64,000 nucleotides of DNA from an uncultured Lachnospiraceae bacterium. GTDB taxonomy: Bacteria > Bacillota > Clostridia > Lachnospirales > Lachnospiraceae. The position numbers and the translations under genes are program-made. Shown piece after piece: positions 15,372-26,001 of this stretch. The notes under the pieces are model-generated. The model did no database searches, was not told where the DNA came from, and was given only the letters and a program-made list of their open reading frames with translations. The stretch covers positions 1 through 64,000 of the forward strand of contig ONAD01000018.1 of assembly GCA_900315735.1 (NCBI GenBank), given 5' to 3'. Every line of letters begins with the position of its first letter. The first letter of the stretch is position 1.

Positions 15372-15400
15372 AAAACTGGCAGGAGTAACTCCTGCCAGTT
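15371..15400 (-). terminator. Terminator of the purA-HAD transcript
   Basis: ACTGGCAGGAGT and ACTCCTGCCAGT form a perfect 12-bp stem, followed by seven T on the minus strand. The stretch 15401-15499 after the HAD gene shows nothing else. Confidence 0.88.
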
Positions 15401-15499
15401 GCGTTGCTACCCGTCTGCTTACGCTCATTATAAGCATTTCGCTATTGAAATGCAAGAAACGAATAGCCAATTATTCTTTTTTTATATAATCTTTACTTA

Positions 15500-16111
15500 T
15501 TAACTGCCGGATACGACACCAAGTTCCAAAAGTCTGCTCTTTGCCTGTTCCTGATTCTGAAACTGTATGCCTGTAATGCCAAGCTTTTCTGCTGCTTCTA
15601 TATTTTCCGGACGGTCATCTATGAATACACATTCCTGCGGCACTAAGTGGTATCTGTCCAGCAACAGCTGATAAATTTCTGCTTCCGGCTTGATGCACTT
15701 CACCTGATAGGAAAAGATTGCTCCGGTAGTCTCTTTCTCAAAGGAAAGTTCTTCTGCTGCTTTTTCGTAAGTGCTCTTTGGAAAATTAGATAATATATAG
15801 GTATGATATCCATTTTCCTCAAGGCTTCGTATCCACTGCACCGTATATGGATAAGTACGAATCGTATCGCCTACATGGTCATAAAAGAGTCTGATTTCTC
15901 TTTCATATTCCGGTGCTTCTTTGATGCATGCAGCAATAATCTCTTCGTCCGGTTTTGCTCCCCGGTCAAATTCATTCCAGGTTGCAGAACGGACGGTAGC
16001 ATCCGCCACATGTTCAAAGGTTTCGCCCTCGAAACCAAGCTTATGAAATACTTCTTCCCAGCAGAAATCCACCAGTACATTTCCTACATCAAAGATTACA
16101 TTTTTTATCAT
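15500..16111 (-). CDS. HAD-superfamily phosphatase, YihX-like
   Basis: 203 residues. HAD motif I is VIFDVGNVLVDF (here DVG, the YihX/glucose-1-phosphatase-like variant), motif II YILSNFP, motif III lysine in VKCIKPE, motif IV FIDDRPENIEAA. Likely a sugar-phosphate or nucleotide phosphatase; substrate cannot be told. It follows purA by 18 nt in one transcript ending at the terminator at 15371. Confidence 0.88.
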   Translation of the reverse strand: MIKNVIFDVGNVLVDFCWEEVFHKLGFEGETFEHVADATVRSATWNEFDRGAKPDEEIIAACIKEAPEYEREIRLFYDHVGDTIRTYPYTVQWIRSLEENGYHTYILSNFPKSTYEKAAEELSFEKETTGAIFSYQVKCIKPEAEIYQLLLDRYHLVPQECVFIDDRPENIEAAEKLGITGIQFQNQEQAKSRLLELGVVSGS

Positions 16112-16129
16112 TACAATCTGCCTTTATTC

Positions 16130-17404
16130 TTAACGATAGATGATGTCATTTCTTCCTGGTCCGTTAGAAACCATGGTAATCGGATATCCAATCTGCTCTT
16201 CAATAAATTCTACATATTTGCGGCAGTTTTCCGGAAGGTCTTCGTATTTCTTGATTCCACGGATATCTGTCTTCCAGCCCGGAAGTTTCTTTAATACCGG
16301 TTTTGCTTTCTCAAGCTTTGTGGTTACAGGGAAGTCTGTTGTTACTTCTCCATCGATTTCATATCCTACACAAACCGGAATCTCATCCAAGTATCCTAAT
16401 ACATCCAGTACTGTAAATGCTACATCGGTAGTTCCCTGCAGACGGCATCCATATTTACTTGCCACACAGTCAAACCATCCCATACGTCTTGGACGTCCTG
16501 TGGTTGCACCGAATTCTCCTCCATCTCCACCACGTTTTCTTAATTCATCTGCTTCTTCACCGAAGATTTCGCTGACAAATGCGCCTGCTCCAACTGCAGA
16601 AGAATATGCTTTACATACAGTAACAACTTTCTTAATCTCATATGGCGGGATTCCTGCTCCGATTGCACCATAGGCTGCTAATGTGGAAGAAGATGTTACC
16701 ATTGGGTAAATTCCGTGATCCGGGTCTTTTAAAGTTCCAAGCTGTCCCTCTAAGAGAATGTTCTTTCCTTCTTTGATTGCCTTATCAAGATATAAAGAAA
16801 CATCGCATACATATGGAGCTACCATGTCACGGTACTCATGCAATGTATTTAACAGCTCTGTCTTGTCCAGTAATGGTTTGTGGTACATATGCTCTAACAA
16901 AATATTTTTCATTTCACAGATGCGGTCTACTTTTTCTACTAAAGTATCCTCATCGAAAAGTTCACTTACCTGGAAACCGATTTTTGCATATTTATCTGAA
17001 TAAAATGGCGCAATACCTGACTTGGTAGAACCGAATGATTTCTTGCCAAGACGCTCCTCTTCGTACTGATCAAAAAGCACATGATATGGCATAACAATCT
17101 GTGCACGGTCAGAAACCAAAAGCTTAGGTGCCGGTACATTACGGTCTGTAATAGACTTCATCTCATTGAAAAGTTTCGGAATATCAAGTGCAACACCATT
17201 TCCAATAATACTTGTGGTATGTCCATAGAACACGCCGGATGGAAGGGTATGTAATGCAAATTTTCCGTAATCATTTACGATAGTATGTCCTGCATTTGCT
17301 CCACCCTGGAAACGAATGATGATATCCGCTTCCTTTGCAAGCATATCGGTAATCTTGCCTTTTCCTTCATCTCCCCAGTTTGCACCAACTACTGCTGTAA
17401 CCAT
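16130..17404 (-). CDS. purA: Adenylosuccinate synthetase
   Basis: 424 residues, full length. N-terminal GANWGDEGKGKITD loop (GTP/IMP site), GGANAGHTI, GVALD, QLGTLKDPDHGIYP with the usual GTYP-like segment, TGRPRRMGWFD. It joins IMP and aspartate with GTP on the route to AMP. TAAGGAGG precedes the ATG. The upstream DNA is a family 1 repeat, so its promoter must lie in or next to that repeat. Confidence 0.97.
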   Translation of the reverse strand: MVTAVVGANWGDEGKGKITDMLAKEADIIIRFQGGANAGHTIVNDYGKFALHTLPSGVFYGHTTSIIGNGVALDIPKLFNEMKSITDRNVPAPKLLVSDRAQIVMPYHVLFDQYEEERLGKKSFGSTKSGIAPFYSDKYAKIGFQVSELFDEDTLVEKVDRICEMKNILLEHMYHKPLLDKTELLNTLHEYRDMVAPYVCDVSLYLDKAIKEGKNILLEGQLGTLKDPDHGIYPMVTSSSTLAAYGAIGAGIPPYEIKKVVTVCKAYSSAVGAGAFVSEIFGEEADELRKRGGDGGEFGATTGRPRRMGWFDCVASKYGCRLQGTTDVAFTVLDVLGYLDEIPVCVGYEIDGEVTTDFPVTTKLEKAKPVLKKLPGWKTDIRGIKKYEDLPENCRKYVEFIEEQIGYPITMVSNGPGRNDIIYR

Positions 17405-17436
17405 TTTTATTTCCTCCTTATAATAAGAAATATATT

Positions 17437-17545
17437 CTTCTCGCTACTCGCGCAACTACGAGAAACACGCTTTGCGAGTTTCTCGAGTTATCGCGGTGCT
17501 CGCCAAATCTGCATGCAAGCATGCGATTTTTCTCGCTACTCGCGT
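17437..17545 (-). repeat. Dispersed intergenic repeat, family 1, copy B
   Basis: About 110 bp with inner palindromes (GAGAAAC...GTTTCTC and GCATGCAAGCATGC) and a direct repeat TTCTCGCTACTCGCG at both ends. The part from AACTACGAGAAAC to CGCGTAA is almost identical to inverted copy C near 20119. On the minus strand it starts right behind the LysR terminator. Confidence 0.88.
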
Positions 17546-17576
17546 AAAAAAAAGAACCGGTGTAAAAACCAGTTCT
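17546..17576 (-). terminator. Terminator of the LysR gene
   Basis: Stem AGAACTGGT / ACCGGTTCT with one G-T pair and a 6-nt loop, followed by eight T on the minus strand; the next bases are the ACGCGAGTAGCGAG start of repeat copy B. Confidence 0.85.
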
Positions 17577-17651
17577 CTGCTTCTTACTTTCTGATTATAC
17601 CGAATCAGATGTTATAAGTAAAGTCAATATTCCTTATACTTGGCATAAGTT

Positions 17652-18539
17652 TTACTTATGTTGTAGTAATTTCAATAATTTTTCTGCTGCTGCAGTCAGT
17701 GGAACCCGGTCATCCGAAACGATACAGAACTGTCTGGCAGGAATCTTCTTATTAAAAGTAATCTGAAACAGTTCCCCTTTGTCAATCTCTTCCTGGGCAA
17801 AATTCCTGACCACGTTGGCTATGCCAAGACTCCTTTTTGCAAACTGTATCAGCATATCACTGGTAGCAAGTTCTATCTCCGGATGAATCACCACGCCCTC
17901 TCCCAGCAGAAACTCTTCTACATACTTTCTGGTAGAGGTATTTCCCTCCAGGCACATAACCGGCAGATGCTCCAGTTCTTTATAACTTAATTTACCGCCT
18001 TTTAAATATTCAAATTTTCTTCCTGCCACAAAGACATCCTCTATCTCCCGCACCGGAATCACATGCATATTCTTGGTTGTCTCCATAGGCGTACTGACTA
18101 CACCAAAATCAATTCTTCCACTCTGCAGATATTTTAAGGTCTCCGGCGTCGGTGCATTGGTAACCGTAATCTTAATTTTCGGATACTGCTCATGAAACTG
18201 TTCCAGATAAGAAAGCAAGTAAAACTGCAGCGTCATATCACTGGCTCCGATACATACTTCTCCGCTGGTCAGCTCCTGCATCTCAAGAAATTTACGTTCC
18301 CCTTCCCGGATGGTTTCATACCCCCGCTGCACATAGCCATAAAGCACCTGTCCTTCTGCTGTCAGACGCACTCCCTTGGACGTCCGCATAAAAAGGGACG
18401 TTCCAAGCTCCCGCTCCAAATTGCGGATTGCCTGGGACACTGCCGGCTGCGAAACATTCAGTTCTTCTGCCGCCAATGTAATGCTGTGAAGTTTTCCTAC
18501 ATAATAAAAAAATTTGTAATATTCTAAATTCGTATTCAT
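17652..18539 (-). CDS. LysR-family transcriptional regulator
   Basis: 295 residues: winged HTH at 1-62 (HSITLAAEELNVSQPAVSQAIRNLERELGTSLF) and a periplasmic-binding-like effector domain from about 90 on (GEVCIGASDMTLQFYLL, RIDFGVVS). The family member closest by feel is the CysL/CysB-like group, but the ligand cannot be told. It is divergent from the MATE exporter gene (149 bp apart), which it may control. Confidence 0.92.
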   Translation of the reverse strand: MNTNLEYYKFFYYVGKLHSITLAAEELNVSQPAVSQAIRNLERELGTSLFMRTSKGVRLTAEGQVLYGYVQRGYETIREGERKFLEMQELTSGEVCIGASDMTLQFYLLSYLEQFHEQYPKIKITVTNAPTPETLKYLQSGRIDFGVVSTPMETTKNMHVIPVREIEDVFVAGRKFEYLKGGKLSYKELEHLPVMCLEGNTSTRKYVEEFLLGEGVVIHPEIELATSDMLIQFAKRSLGIANVVRNFAQEEIDKGELFQITFNKKIPARQFCIVSDDRVPLTAAAEKLLKLLQHK

Positions 18540-18688
18540 GAGCGAATTATACCATAATTGGATTGATTTTTACATTGTCATTTTTATTTTACCAATGTAT
18601 ACTAATCCCGTTTCCTAAGAATATAGTACTTTTTTCTCATATAGTGCAGAATATTTTCTGCAAAATTTTTTGAAAGGAGCTTATAATT

Positions 18689-20038
18689 ATGACGAAAGAT
18701 ATGACAATCGGAAATCCACTGAAATTAATCCTTCTCTTCTCACTTCCTGTATTGTTCGGGAATCTGTTCCAGCAGTTCTACAGCATGGTAGATACCATCA
18801 TTGTAGGACAGTTTTTAGGAGAAGATGCCCTGGCTGCTGTAGGTGCAACCGGTTCTATTATGTTTCTGGTGCTTGGTTTTGCATCCGGACTTGCCCAGGG
18901 ATTCGGTGTTATGGTATCACAGGCTTTCGGTGCAAAGGATGAAAGCCGTTTAAAGCATATTGTTGCTTTATCCTTCCTCTTAACCATAATCATTTCCGTG
19001 ATTCTTACCGCATTGACTGTTACTACTTCCCGGGAGCTTTTAATCTTTATGAACACACCGGATAATATTCTTGATATGGCAGACTCTTATATCCGGGTTA
19101 TCTTCTGGGGTATCATTACCAGTATGATGTACAATGTTGTTTCCGGAATTTTAAGAGGTGTTGGTGACAGCAAGACTCCATTATACTTCCTGCTGTTTTC
19201 CTCCGCTCTTAATATTGTGCTGGATTTATTCTGTATTGTAACTTTAAAATTAAATGTTGCAGGTGCTGCATATGCCACCGTAATCTCACAGGGTATTTCC
19301 GCTGTTCTCTGTCTTATTTATATGTACCGTAAATTCACGATTCTCCGCACCAGAAAAAGTGATTACTACATCGACCGCGTGACAACCGCCCAGATGATGG
19401 GACTTGGTATCCCGATGGCTTTGAACTACTCTCTGATAGCTGTTGGTTCCATGATTCTTCAGTCTGCAGTAAATGTATTTGGTTCCAGTGCTGTTGCAGC
19501 CTTTACTGCTGCATCCAAGGTAGAACAGATTTCTACCCAGCCAATGCCGGCTCTTGGAACCACAATGTCTACTTACTGTGGTCAGAACTTAGGTGCCGGA
19601 AAATATGACCGCATCTTCGATGGCATGAAGAAGGCCTTTGGAATCGCCCTTGGAACTGTTGCAATTGCTGCATTCATCTGTACTGTATTTGGCCGTTCCA
19701 TTGTTTCCCTTTTCTTAAGCGAACCGACGGAAGCCATTTACAGTTATGCCACACAGTACTTAAATACCATCAGCTGCTTTTTCTTCTTTCTTGCTCTTAT
19801 TTACCTTTATCGTACTTCTTTGCAGGGACTTGGAAAAGGTATCATGCCTATGGTCAGCGGTATCTTTGAAATGATTTGCCGTGTCGGTGTCGTATGGCTC
19901 CTTTTAAATCCATATGGATACTGGTCAGTCCGTCTGGCAAGTCCGGTAGCATGGATTGGTGCCGGTGTACCACTTATGATTTCCTATCTTGTTTGGAAGA
20001 ACCGGAAAAAGAAACAGCTCCGCAGTCAGGCTGTATAA
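18689..20038 (+). CDS. MATE-family efflux transporter
   Basis: 449 residues, 12 predicted membrane helices in two halves, starting MTKDMTIGNPLKLILLFSLPVLFGNLFQQFYSM cut as in MATE proteins, with the typical G(V/I)GDSKTPLY segment in helix 4-5 and SALNIVLD. Na+ or H+ driven export of drugs or metabolites. GAAAGGAGC precedes the ATG. It ends at a strong terminator followed by repeat copy C. Confidence 0.93.
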   Translation: MTKDMTIGNPLKLILLFSLPVLFGNLFQQFYSMVDTIIVGQFLGEDALAAVGATGSIMFLVLGFASGLAQGFGVMVSQAFGAKDESRLKHIVALSFLLTIIISVILTALTVTTSRELLIFMNTPDNILDMADSYIRVIFWGIITSMMYNVVSGILRGVGDSKTPLYFLLFSSALNIVLDLFCIVTLKLNVAGAAYATVISQGISAVLCLIYMYRKFTILRTRKSDYYIDRVTTAQMMGLGIPMALNYSLIAVGSMILQSAVNVFGSSAVAAFTAASKVEQISTQPMPALGTTMSTYCGQNLGAGKYDRIFDGMKKAFGIALGTVAIAAFICTVFGRSIVSLFLSEPTEAIYSYATQYLNTISCFFFFLALIYLYRTSLQGLGKGIMPMVSGIFEMICRVGVVWLLLNPYGYWSVRLASPVAWIGAGVPLMISYLVWKNRKKKQLRSQAV

Positions 20039-20071
20039 AATTCTGAGCCTGCAATGCTGCAGCACGCAGAA

Positions 20072-20113
20072 AAGAAGCCCCATCCTCTGAATAATCAGAC
20101 GATGGGGCTTCTA
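20072..20113 (+). terminator. Terminator of the MATE gene
   Basis: AGAAGCCCCATC and GATGGGGCTTCT form a 12-bp perfect stem with inner pairing TCTGA/TCAGA; the T-run is short (TACTTATTT). Confidence 0.82.
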
Positions 20114-20118
20114 CTTAT

Positions 20119-20213
20119 TTACGCGAGTAGCGAGAAAAATCGCATGCTTGCATGCAGATTTGGTGAGCACCGTGATAACTCGAGAAACTCGCAAAGCGTG
20201 TTTCTCGTAGTTT
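20119..20213 (+). repeat. Dispersed intergenic repeat, family 1, copy C
   Basis: Inverted and nearly identical copy of 17437-17545 over about 95 bp (ACGCGAGTAGCGAGAAAAATC to TTTCTCGTAGTT). It starts right behind the MATE terminator, the same arrangement as copies A and B. Confidence 0.9.
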
Positions 20214-20239
20214 ACTTATTACTTATTTCATATTCCAGT

Positions 20240-21031
20240 TTATGCAATCGGATTTCCGCACTTGGTACAAAACTTATTTCCAGCTACAAGCGGAGCACCA
20301 CATTTACTGCATACCGGCTGTACTGGCTGCTGTGGCTGTACTGGCTGGCTCTGGAACTGCCCCTGCTGTGGCGGCATTGGCTGTCCCTGGAACTGTCCCT
20401 GCTGCTGTGGCGGCATTGGCTGTCCCTGGAACTGTCCCTGCTGCTGTGGCGGCATTGGCTGTCCCTGGAACTGTCCCTGCTGTGGTGGCACATTTCCATA
20501 CATATTCTGCTGTGGCATTCCCTGATATCCGTTCATCATTTTCTGTCTGATTAATGGTTTCTCAGCCTGAAGTACGTTGATAATAATCAACAAATCCAAC
20601 ACTACAATTGCCAGAATAAACAATATATTAAATATAAATCCGGCTGTAACTTTCGCTGTACAGTAATTATCTGTTGCTTCCTTATTTACTCCGACGCAAA
20701 GTGCAATCCAGAAAATAAAGTCAACAACTGCACAGCTTCCGGATGCGATTGCAGCAATTTTGTCTTTTAATACGCTCTTTAAGCACCAGAGAGCCAGCAT
20801 AGCGATTGGAAGCAGCAGCATTATAATGCAGATTACTTTTGGATCTGTTACACTTTCGCCTTCTATCTTAATACCTGTCATAGCTTTAAAAGCACTAATT
20901 TTAATATTTCCATATCCAGCACAGGATACCATAAATGATGGTACAAAGAAAAATACCATTAATAAAATAGATAACAGACGAATGATATTTTTCACATGAA
21001 TGTGCTTTGTAAAATCATTTCCAGAATTCAT
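20240..21031 (-). CDS. Membrane protein with Gln-rich repeats and C-terminal zinc ribbon
   Basis: 263 residues: four membrane helices in the first 160 residues, then repeats of [13 protein letters not shown] (13 residues) and a C-terminal zinc ribbon CSKCGAPL...KFCTKCGNP. This is the mirror layout of the next protein upstream, which has its zinc ribbon first. Function unknown; such zinc-ribbon membrane proteins are common in Lachnospiraceae and may work in envelope stress or protein assembly. It follows its neighbour by 11 nt. Confidence 0.8.
   Translation of the reverse strand: MNSGNDFTKHIHVKNIIRLLSILLMVFFFVPSFMVSCAGYGNIKISAFKAMTGIKIEGESVTDPKVICIIMLLLPIAMLALWCLKSVLKDKIAAIASGSCAVVDFIFWIALCVGVNKEATDNYCTAKVTAGFIFNILFILAIVVLDLLIIINVLQAEKPLIRQKMMNGYQGMPQQNMYGNVPPQQGQFQGQPMPPQQQGQFQGQPMPPQQQGQFQGQPMPPQQGQFQSQPVQPQQPVQPVCSKCGAPLVAGNKFCTKCGNPIA
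20340..20480. repeat. 39-bp tandem repeat coding the QGQ region
   Basis: The unit containing CCCTGGAACTGTCCCTGCTG (plus strand) is repeated about three times and codes [13 protein letters not shown]. The same motif recurs at 22255-22410 in the adjacent gene. Confidence 0.85.
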
Positions 21032-21042
21032 TTCCTTCTCCT

Positions 21043-22608
21043 TTAGTTTCCAAACTGAGTTAAATTATCAGTTACTTCGTAAGTATAATCAACCTTCTGA
21101 GTTACAACCAGATCATTAAACATCTGTGCCCCATCTGTATAACCCTCAACATTATCCCATCCATCATCATACTCTAAATCAGTATATCCTTCGATATCAC
21201 CATATGTATTAAAGCTCTGGCTTCCATCGGATAATGCCATAATATTTGTATATTTTACCGGGAAGTATACAACAGTTGGCTCAAATGCATTTTCTGCACT
21301 GGTTACAGTTGTCGAAAATACCAGATAAAGGACGTTCGTATCACCCCATGTATCACTGTTTTTTGCAACCAGATAATAAGAACCTTCATAACTGAATCCG
21401 GAATTTCCAATATAGGAATTGTTATTTGCAAAATATGCATCTAACGCATCTGTTGCTTCATTTTTCATGGAATCCAGATTGTCTGCTGAAATATCTGCAG
21501 CAGATGTTACATAAGAATCTACTCCGGATACAGTATATTCTTTTGATGTCTGTGTGAATTTGTAACCATTTGCCAATGCACTCTCTTCTGACTCATCAAC
21601 AGTTAAAGTTACGGTATCTCCGACATCAAGACTGTCATAATCTTCAAAGTTGAACCACAGATAACGTAAATAGTCATCCTCTGAATTATTTGTCCAGTTT
21701 GGATATACATAAGGTGGTGTTCCTGAGAAGGTTACCTCGATATCTTCAAACGGATCAACTTCTTTTACTTCTTCCAGTCCTTCTACTGTAAATTCCTGTT
21801 CTTTGGAAAGAATTTTAACTCCTGCTTTTTTCTCATAATCTTCATTCCATGAAGCAGTAACGGTTACCACATCACCATTTGACAGGTCTGAATCCGGTTT
21901 CACATCAAAAGTAATACTGTCAATCAAATCCCAGTTACTACTTCCCATCAAATCTGTGAGGTCACTCCAGTCAAGGTCATCAAGAGATTTTACATTTTTA
22001 AGTTTCTTTCCCTGTGCCTTGATAACAGCTTCACTGAATCCGGTCTCGTCGAAATCAACATATGCTGTTCCTGCTGTTTCATATCCGTTATACTCTACAG
22101 AAATATAATCGTTGATATTTACTTTCTTTTTCTGATTTTTCACTACCACAAGTGCAACAATTGCAACTACTACAACTGCAATGACTGCAATAAGCAATGC
22201 CCATAACTGTTTCGTCATCTTAAATGGTTTCTTAGGCGGGCGTGCCTGCTGTGGCTGTCCCTGGAATTGTCCCTGCTGTGGTCTTCCCTGGAACTGTCCC
22301 TGCTGCGGCTGTCCCTGGAACTGTCCCTGCTGTGGTCTTCCCTGGAACTGTCCCTGCTGTGGCTGACTCTGGAACTGTCCCTGCTGCGGCTGGCTCTGGA
22401 ACTGTCCCTGCTGCGGCTGCTCCTGTACCGGTGTTTCCTGCTCTGCCGGCTGCTCCTGTACCGGTGTTTCCTGCTCTGCCGGCTGCTCCTGTACCGGTGC
22501 TGCCTGCTCTGCCGGCTGTTCCATCTCCCCTTTTAATTTCTGGCCACAATTCGGGCAAAAATCTGCGTCATCACCCACTTGTGTGCCACAATTTCCACAA
22601 AATGCCAT
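21043..22608 (-). CDS. Zinc-ribbon membrane protein with Gln/Pro repeats and extracellular domain
   Basis: 521 residues from ATG 22608, chosen because AGGAGG lies 9 nt upstream; the ATG six bases earlier is only 3 nt from it. N-terminal zinc ribbon CGNCGTQV...FCPNCGQKL (4-24), [11 protein letters not shown] repeats (11 residues), QQGQFQG(Q/R)P repeats (9 residues), one membrane helix (about 145-165), then a large outside region of about 350 residues with [17 protein letters not shown] and GDTVTLTVD, reminiscent of Ig-like domains. Function unknown. It is the first gene of a two-gene unit. Confidence 0.82.
   Translation of the reverse strand: MAFCGNCGTQVGDDADFCPNCGQKLKGEMEQPAEQAAPVQEQPAEQETPVQEQPAEQETPVQEQPQQGQFQSQPQQGQFQSQPQQGQFQGRPQQGQFQGQPQQGQFQGRPQQGQFQGQPQQARPPKKPFKMTKQLWALLIAVIAVVVVAIVALVVVKNQKKKVNINDYISVEYNGYETAGTAYVDFDETGFSEAVIKAQGKKLKNVKSLDDLDWSDLTDLMGSSNWDLIDSITFDVKPDSDLSNGDVVTVTASWNEDYEKKAGVKILSKEQEFTVEGLEEVKEVDPFEDIEVTFSGTPPYVYPNWTNNSEDDYLRYLWFNFEDYDSLDVGDTVTLTVDESEESALANGYKFTQTSKEYTVSGVDSYVTSAADISADNLDSMKNEATDALDAYFANNNSYIGNSGFSYEGSYYLVAKNSDTWGDTNVLYLVFSTTVTSAENAFEPTVVYFPVKYTNIMALSDGSQSFNTYGDIEGYTDLEYDDGWDNVEGYTDGAQMFNDLVVTQKVDYTYEVTDNLTQFGN
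22255..22510. repeat. Tandem 27-bp and 33-bp repeats in the zinc-ribbon gene
   Basis: Two neighbouring repeat arrays: about 27-bp units coding QQGQFQG(Q/R)P and 33-bp units coding [11 protein letters not shown]. All are multiples of three, so slippage would change length without breaking the frame. Confidence 0.85.
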
Positions 22609-22679
22609 TTTCATTTTCCTCCTTGGTTTTACCATGATATGTTACTTGCTTTTATACATTAACAAGTTAAACTATTTCA

Positions 22680-22708
22680 ATTCTACACAATATTTTGTGG
22701 TTGGTCAA
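22680..22708 (-). promoter_or_regulatory. Promoter of the zinc-ribbon gene pair
   Basis: Minus strand: TTGACC (22708-22703), 17-bp spacer, TAGAAT (22685-22680). The spacer holds the palindrome CACAA-N4-TTGTG, a possible operator. Confidence 0.65.
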
Positions 22709-22739
22709 TCAATTTTGCCAAGAATTTACACTTTAAATC

Positions 22740-23603
22740 TTATAATTTTCTAGCACAGGCAAGTGCTAATGCTCCCGGTCCGATATGGCAGGATACATTT
22801 AAAGAAAGCGGATCCATCATAATGTCTGTAATTCCAAATTCTGCTTCCACTTCTTTGCGGAATTCCATCGCTGCACTTATATCTCCGGTGTATGCAATAC
22901 AAAGCTGCATCTCGTCCTGACACTCCTTAAAGCGGGATGCATAGTCATCTTTTACTGCTTTTATCATAATGCTTTTTGCCTGCTTTACCGTTCTGGCTTT
23001 TGCAAAAGCATCCAGCTTTTCACCCTGAATCTGTAATACCGGTTTTAATTTCAACAGTGTTCCCAACGCTGCTGCTGCCGGTGTAATTCTTCCACCTTTT
23101 TTCAGATAGTAAAGGGTATCTACCATAATATAAATACTGGACTGAAATTTTGCATCCTCTAAAATATCTTTAATCTCTTTTCCGCTCTTGCCACTCTCTG
23201 CCAGCCTGATTGCATCAAATACGGACTGTTTCTGTGTTACGGAAATTCTCTGATTATTTACTACAAATACTTTTCCTTCATATTCATCATCCATGGATAA
23301 TGCTGTTGCAGTCTCACAGGAACTGCTCAATCCACTGGATAATGGAATGTATACAACTTCATCATATTCTTTTAAAAGCTCATCCCAACGGTCTGTAAGG
23401 TCTCCTACTGCCGGCATGGATGTTGAAATCTCAGCTCCATCTGTCAGATGCTCATAAAATGTATCCTGTGTCAGATTGATATCCTCAAACAGTGTTTCAC
23501 CATTTATAAAAAAAGGCATTGGTAATACGCTAATCCCTAACTGCTGCGCTTCTGCCTGACGAATTCCACTGGAACTGTCTGTAAGAATAACTACCTTTCC
23601 CAT
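22740..23603 (-). CDS. DegV-family fatty-acid-binding protein
   Basis: 287 residues from ATG 23603 (MGKVVILTDSSSG), with AAGGAGG upstream; a 13-residue longer start lacks a site. Typical DegV signs: N-terminal TDSSSGI, TSMPAVGD, PLSSGLSSSCETA, RITPAAAALGTLLKLKPVL, HIGPGALALA at the end. DegV (FakB-like) proteins bind a fatty acid, often for the FakA kinase, which is not seen here. Confidence 0.93.
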   Translation of the reverse strand: MGKVVILTDSSSGIRQAEAQQLGISVLPMPFFINGETLFEDINLTQDTFYEHLTDGAEISTSMPAVGDLTDRWDELLKEYDEVVYIPLSSGLSSSCETATALSMDDEYEGKVFVVNNQRISVTQKQSVFDAIRLAESGKSGKEIKDILEDAKFQSSIYIMVDTLYYLKKGGRITPAAAALGTLLKLKPVLQIQGEKLDAFAKARTVKQAKSIMIKAVKDDYASRFKECQDEMQLCIAYTGDISAAMEFRKEVEAEFGITDIMMDPLSLNVSCHIGPGALALACARKL

Positions 23604-23722
23604 TTTTCTTCCTCCTTGCTGTTCAGACTTCATGTTACACAACGAAATAATTGTAACATATTTTGCAAGTCAAAACAACTGTCCCGAAAAAACTAACATC
23701 AGAAAAAAACTGCATAGCAAAA

Positions 23723-23751
23723 CTCCTGGCTGCATTATCCGCAGCCAGGAG
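23723..23751 (-). terminator. Terminator of groESL
   Basis: CTCCTGGCTGC and GCAGCCAGGAG form an 11-bp perfect stem around 7 nt, with TTTTG after it on the minus strand. Confidence 0.85.
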
Positions 23752-23792
23752 CTCTCTATCCTTACTTTTCAGTATTATATTTTATTTTCTTA

Positions 23793-25436
<1,644 letters not shown>

Positions 25437-25484
25437 CTATTTTCCTATTTTATTATTTGTTTTATTTACCAATTATCAATTCGA

Positions 25485-25769
25485 TTATTCTACTACTGCA
25501 AGAATATCATTCTGCTTTACGATGATATATTCTTCGCCATCCAGTTTTACTTCTGTTCCGGCATATTTAGAATAAATAACCTTCTGACCTTCTTTTACCT
25601 GCATGGTAACTTCTTTGCCATCTACCACTCCGCCAGGACCAACTGCGATTACTTCTGCTTCCTGTGGTTTCTCCTGTGCAGCACTTGCTAAGATAATTCC
25701 GGATTTGGTTTTTTCCTCTGCTTTTAACTGTTTTAATACAACTCTGTCTGATAATGGTACTAATTTCAT
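25485..25769 (-). CDS. groES: Co-chaperonin GroES
   Basis: 94 residues: LSDRVVLKQLKAEEKTKSGIIL start with mobile loop, VIAVGPGG, KVIYSKYAGTEVKLDGEEY. Seven copies cap the GroEL ring. AAGGAGG precedes the ATG; CIRCE lies 48 bp upstream. Confidence 0.98.
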   Translation of the reverse strand: MKLVPLSDRVVLKQLKAEEKTKSGIILASAAQEKPQEAEVIAVGPGGVVDGKEVTMQVKEGQKVIYSKYAGTEVKLDGEEYIIVKQNDILAVVE

Positions 25770-25816
25770 GATTCATTGCCTCCTTGATTCGGTCTCTTTG
25801 TTTTCTTACTTTTTTA

Positions 25817-25843
25817 TTAGCACTCATTCAAATCGAGTGCTAA
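25817..25843. promoter_or_regulatory. CIRCE element (HrcA operator)
   Basis: TTAGCACTC-N9-GAGTGCTAA, a perfect match to the CIRCE consensus, between the groES promoter and its start. HrcA should repress groESL through it; hrcA is not in the window. Confidence 0.98.
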
Positions 25844-25854
25844 CCGATAGTCAT

Positions 25855-25883
25855 ATAATAGTTTCTGCGTCTCTTTTTCGCAA
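25855..25883 (-). promoter_or_regulatory. groES promoter
   Basis: Minus strand: TTGCGA (25883-25878), 17-bp spacer, TATTAT (25860-25855), followed directly by CIRCE. Confidence 0.75.
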
Positions 25884-26001
25884 GCCTGACCATTTTTTAT
25901 TTTTCTCTTGTTTTCTGATGTTTGCTCTTAATATCTCGTTTTTTCTCTCGTTTTCTCACTTTCTGCAATTTGTAACGATTTAATACTTTTTTTAGATTTG
26001 T

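Noticed and set aside
17437-20213. Transposon ends formed by the inverted copies B and C around the LysR and MATE genes
   Set aside because: A third, separate copy near 15310 and the strict link to terminators favour dispersed repeats; no transposase lies between B and C.
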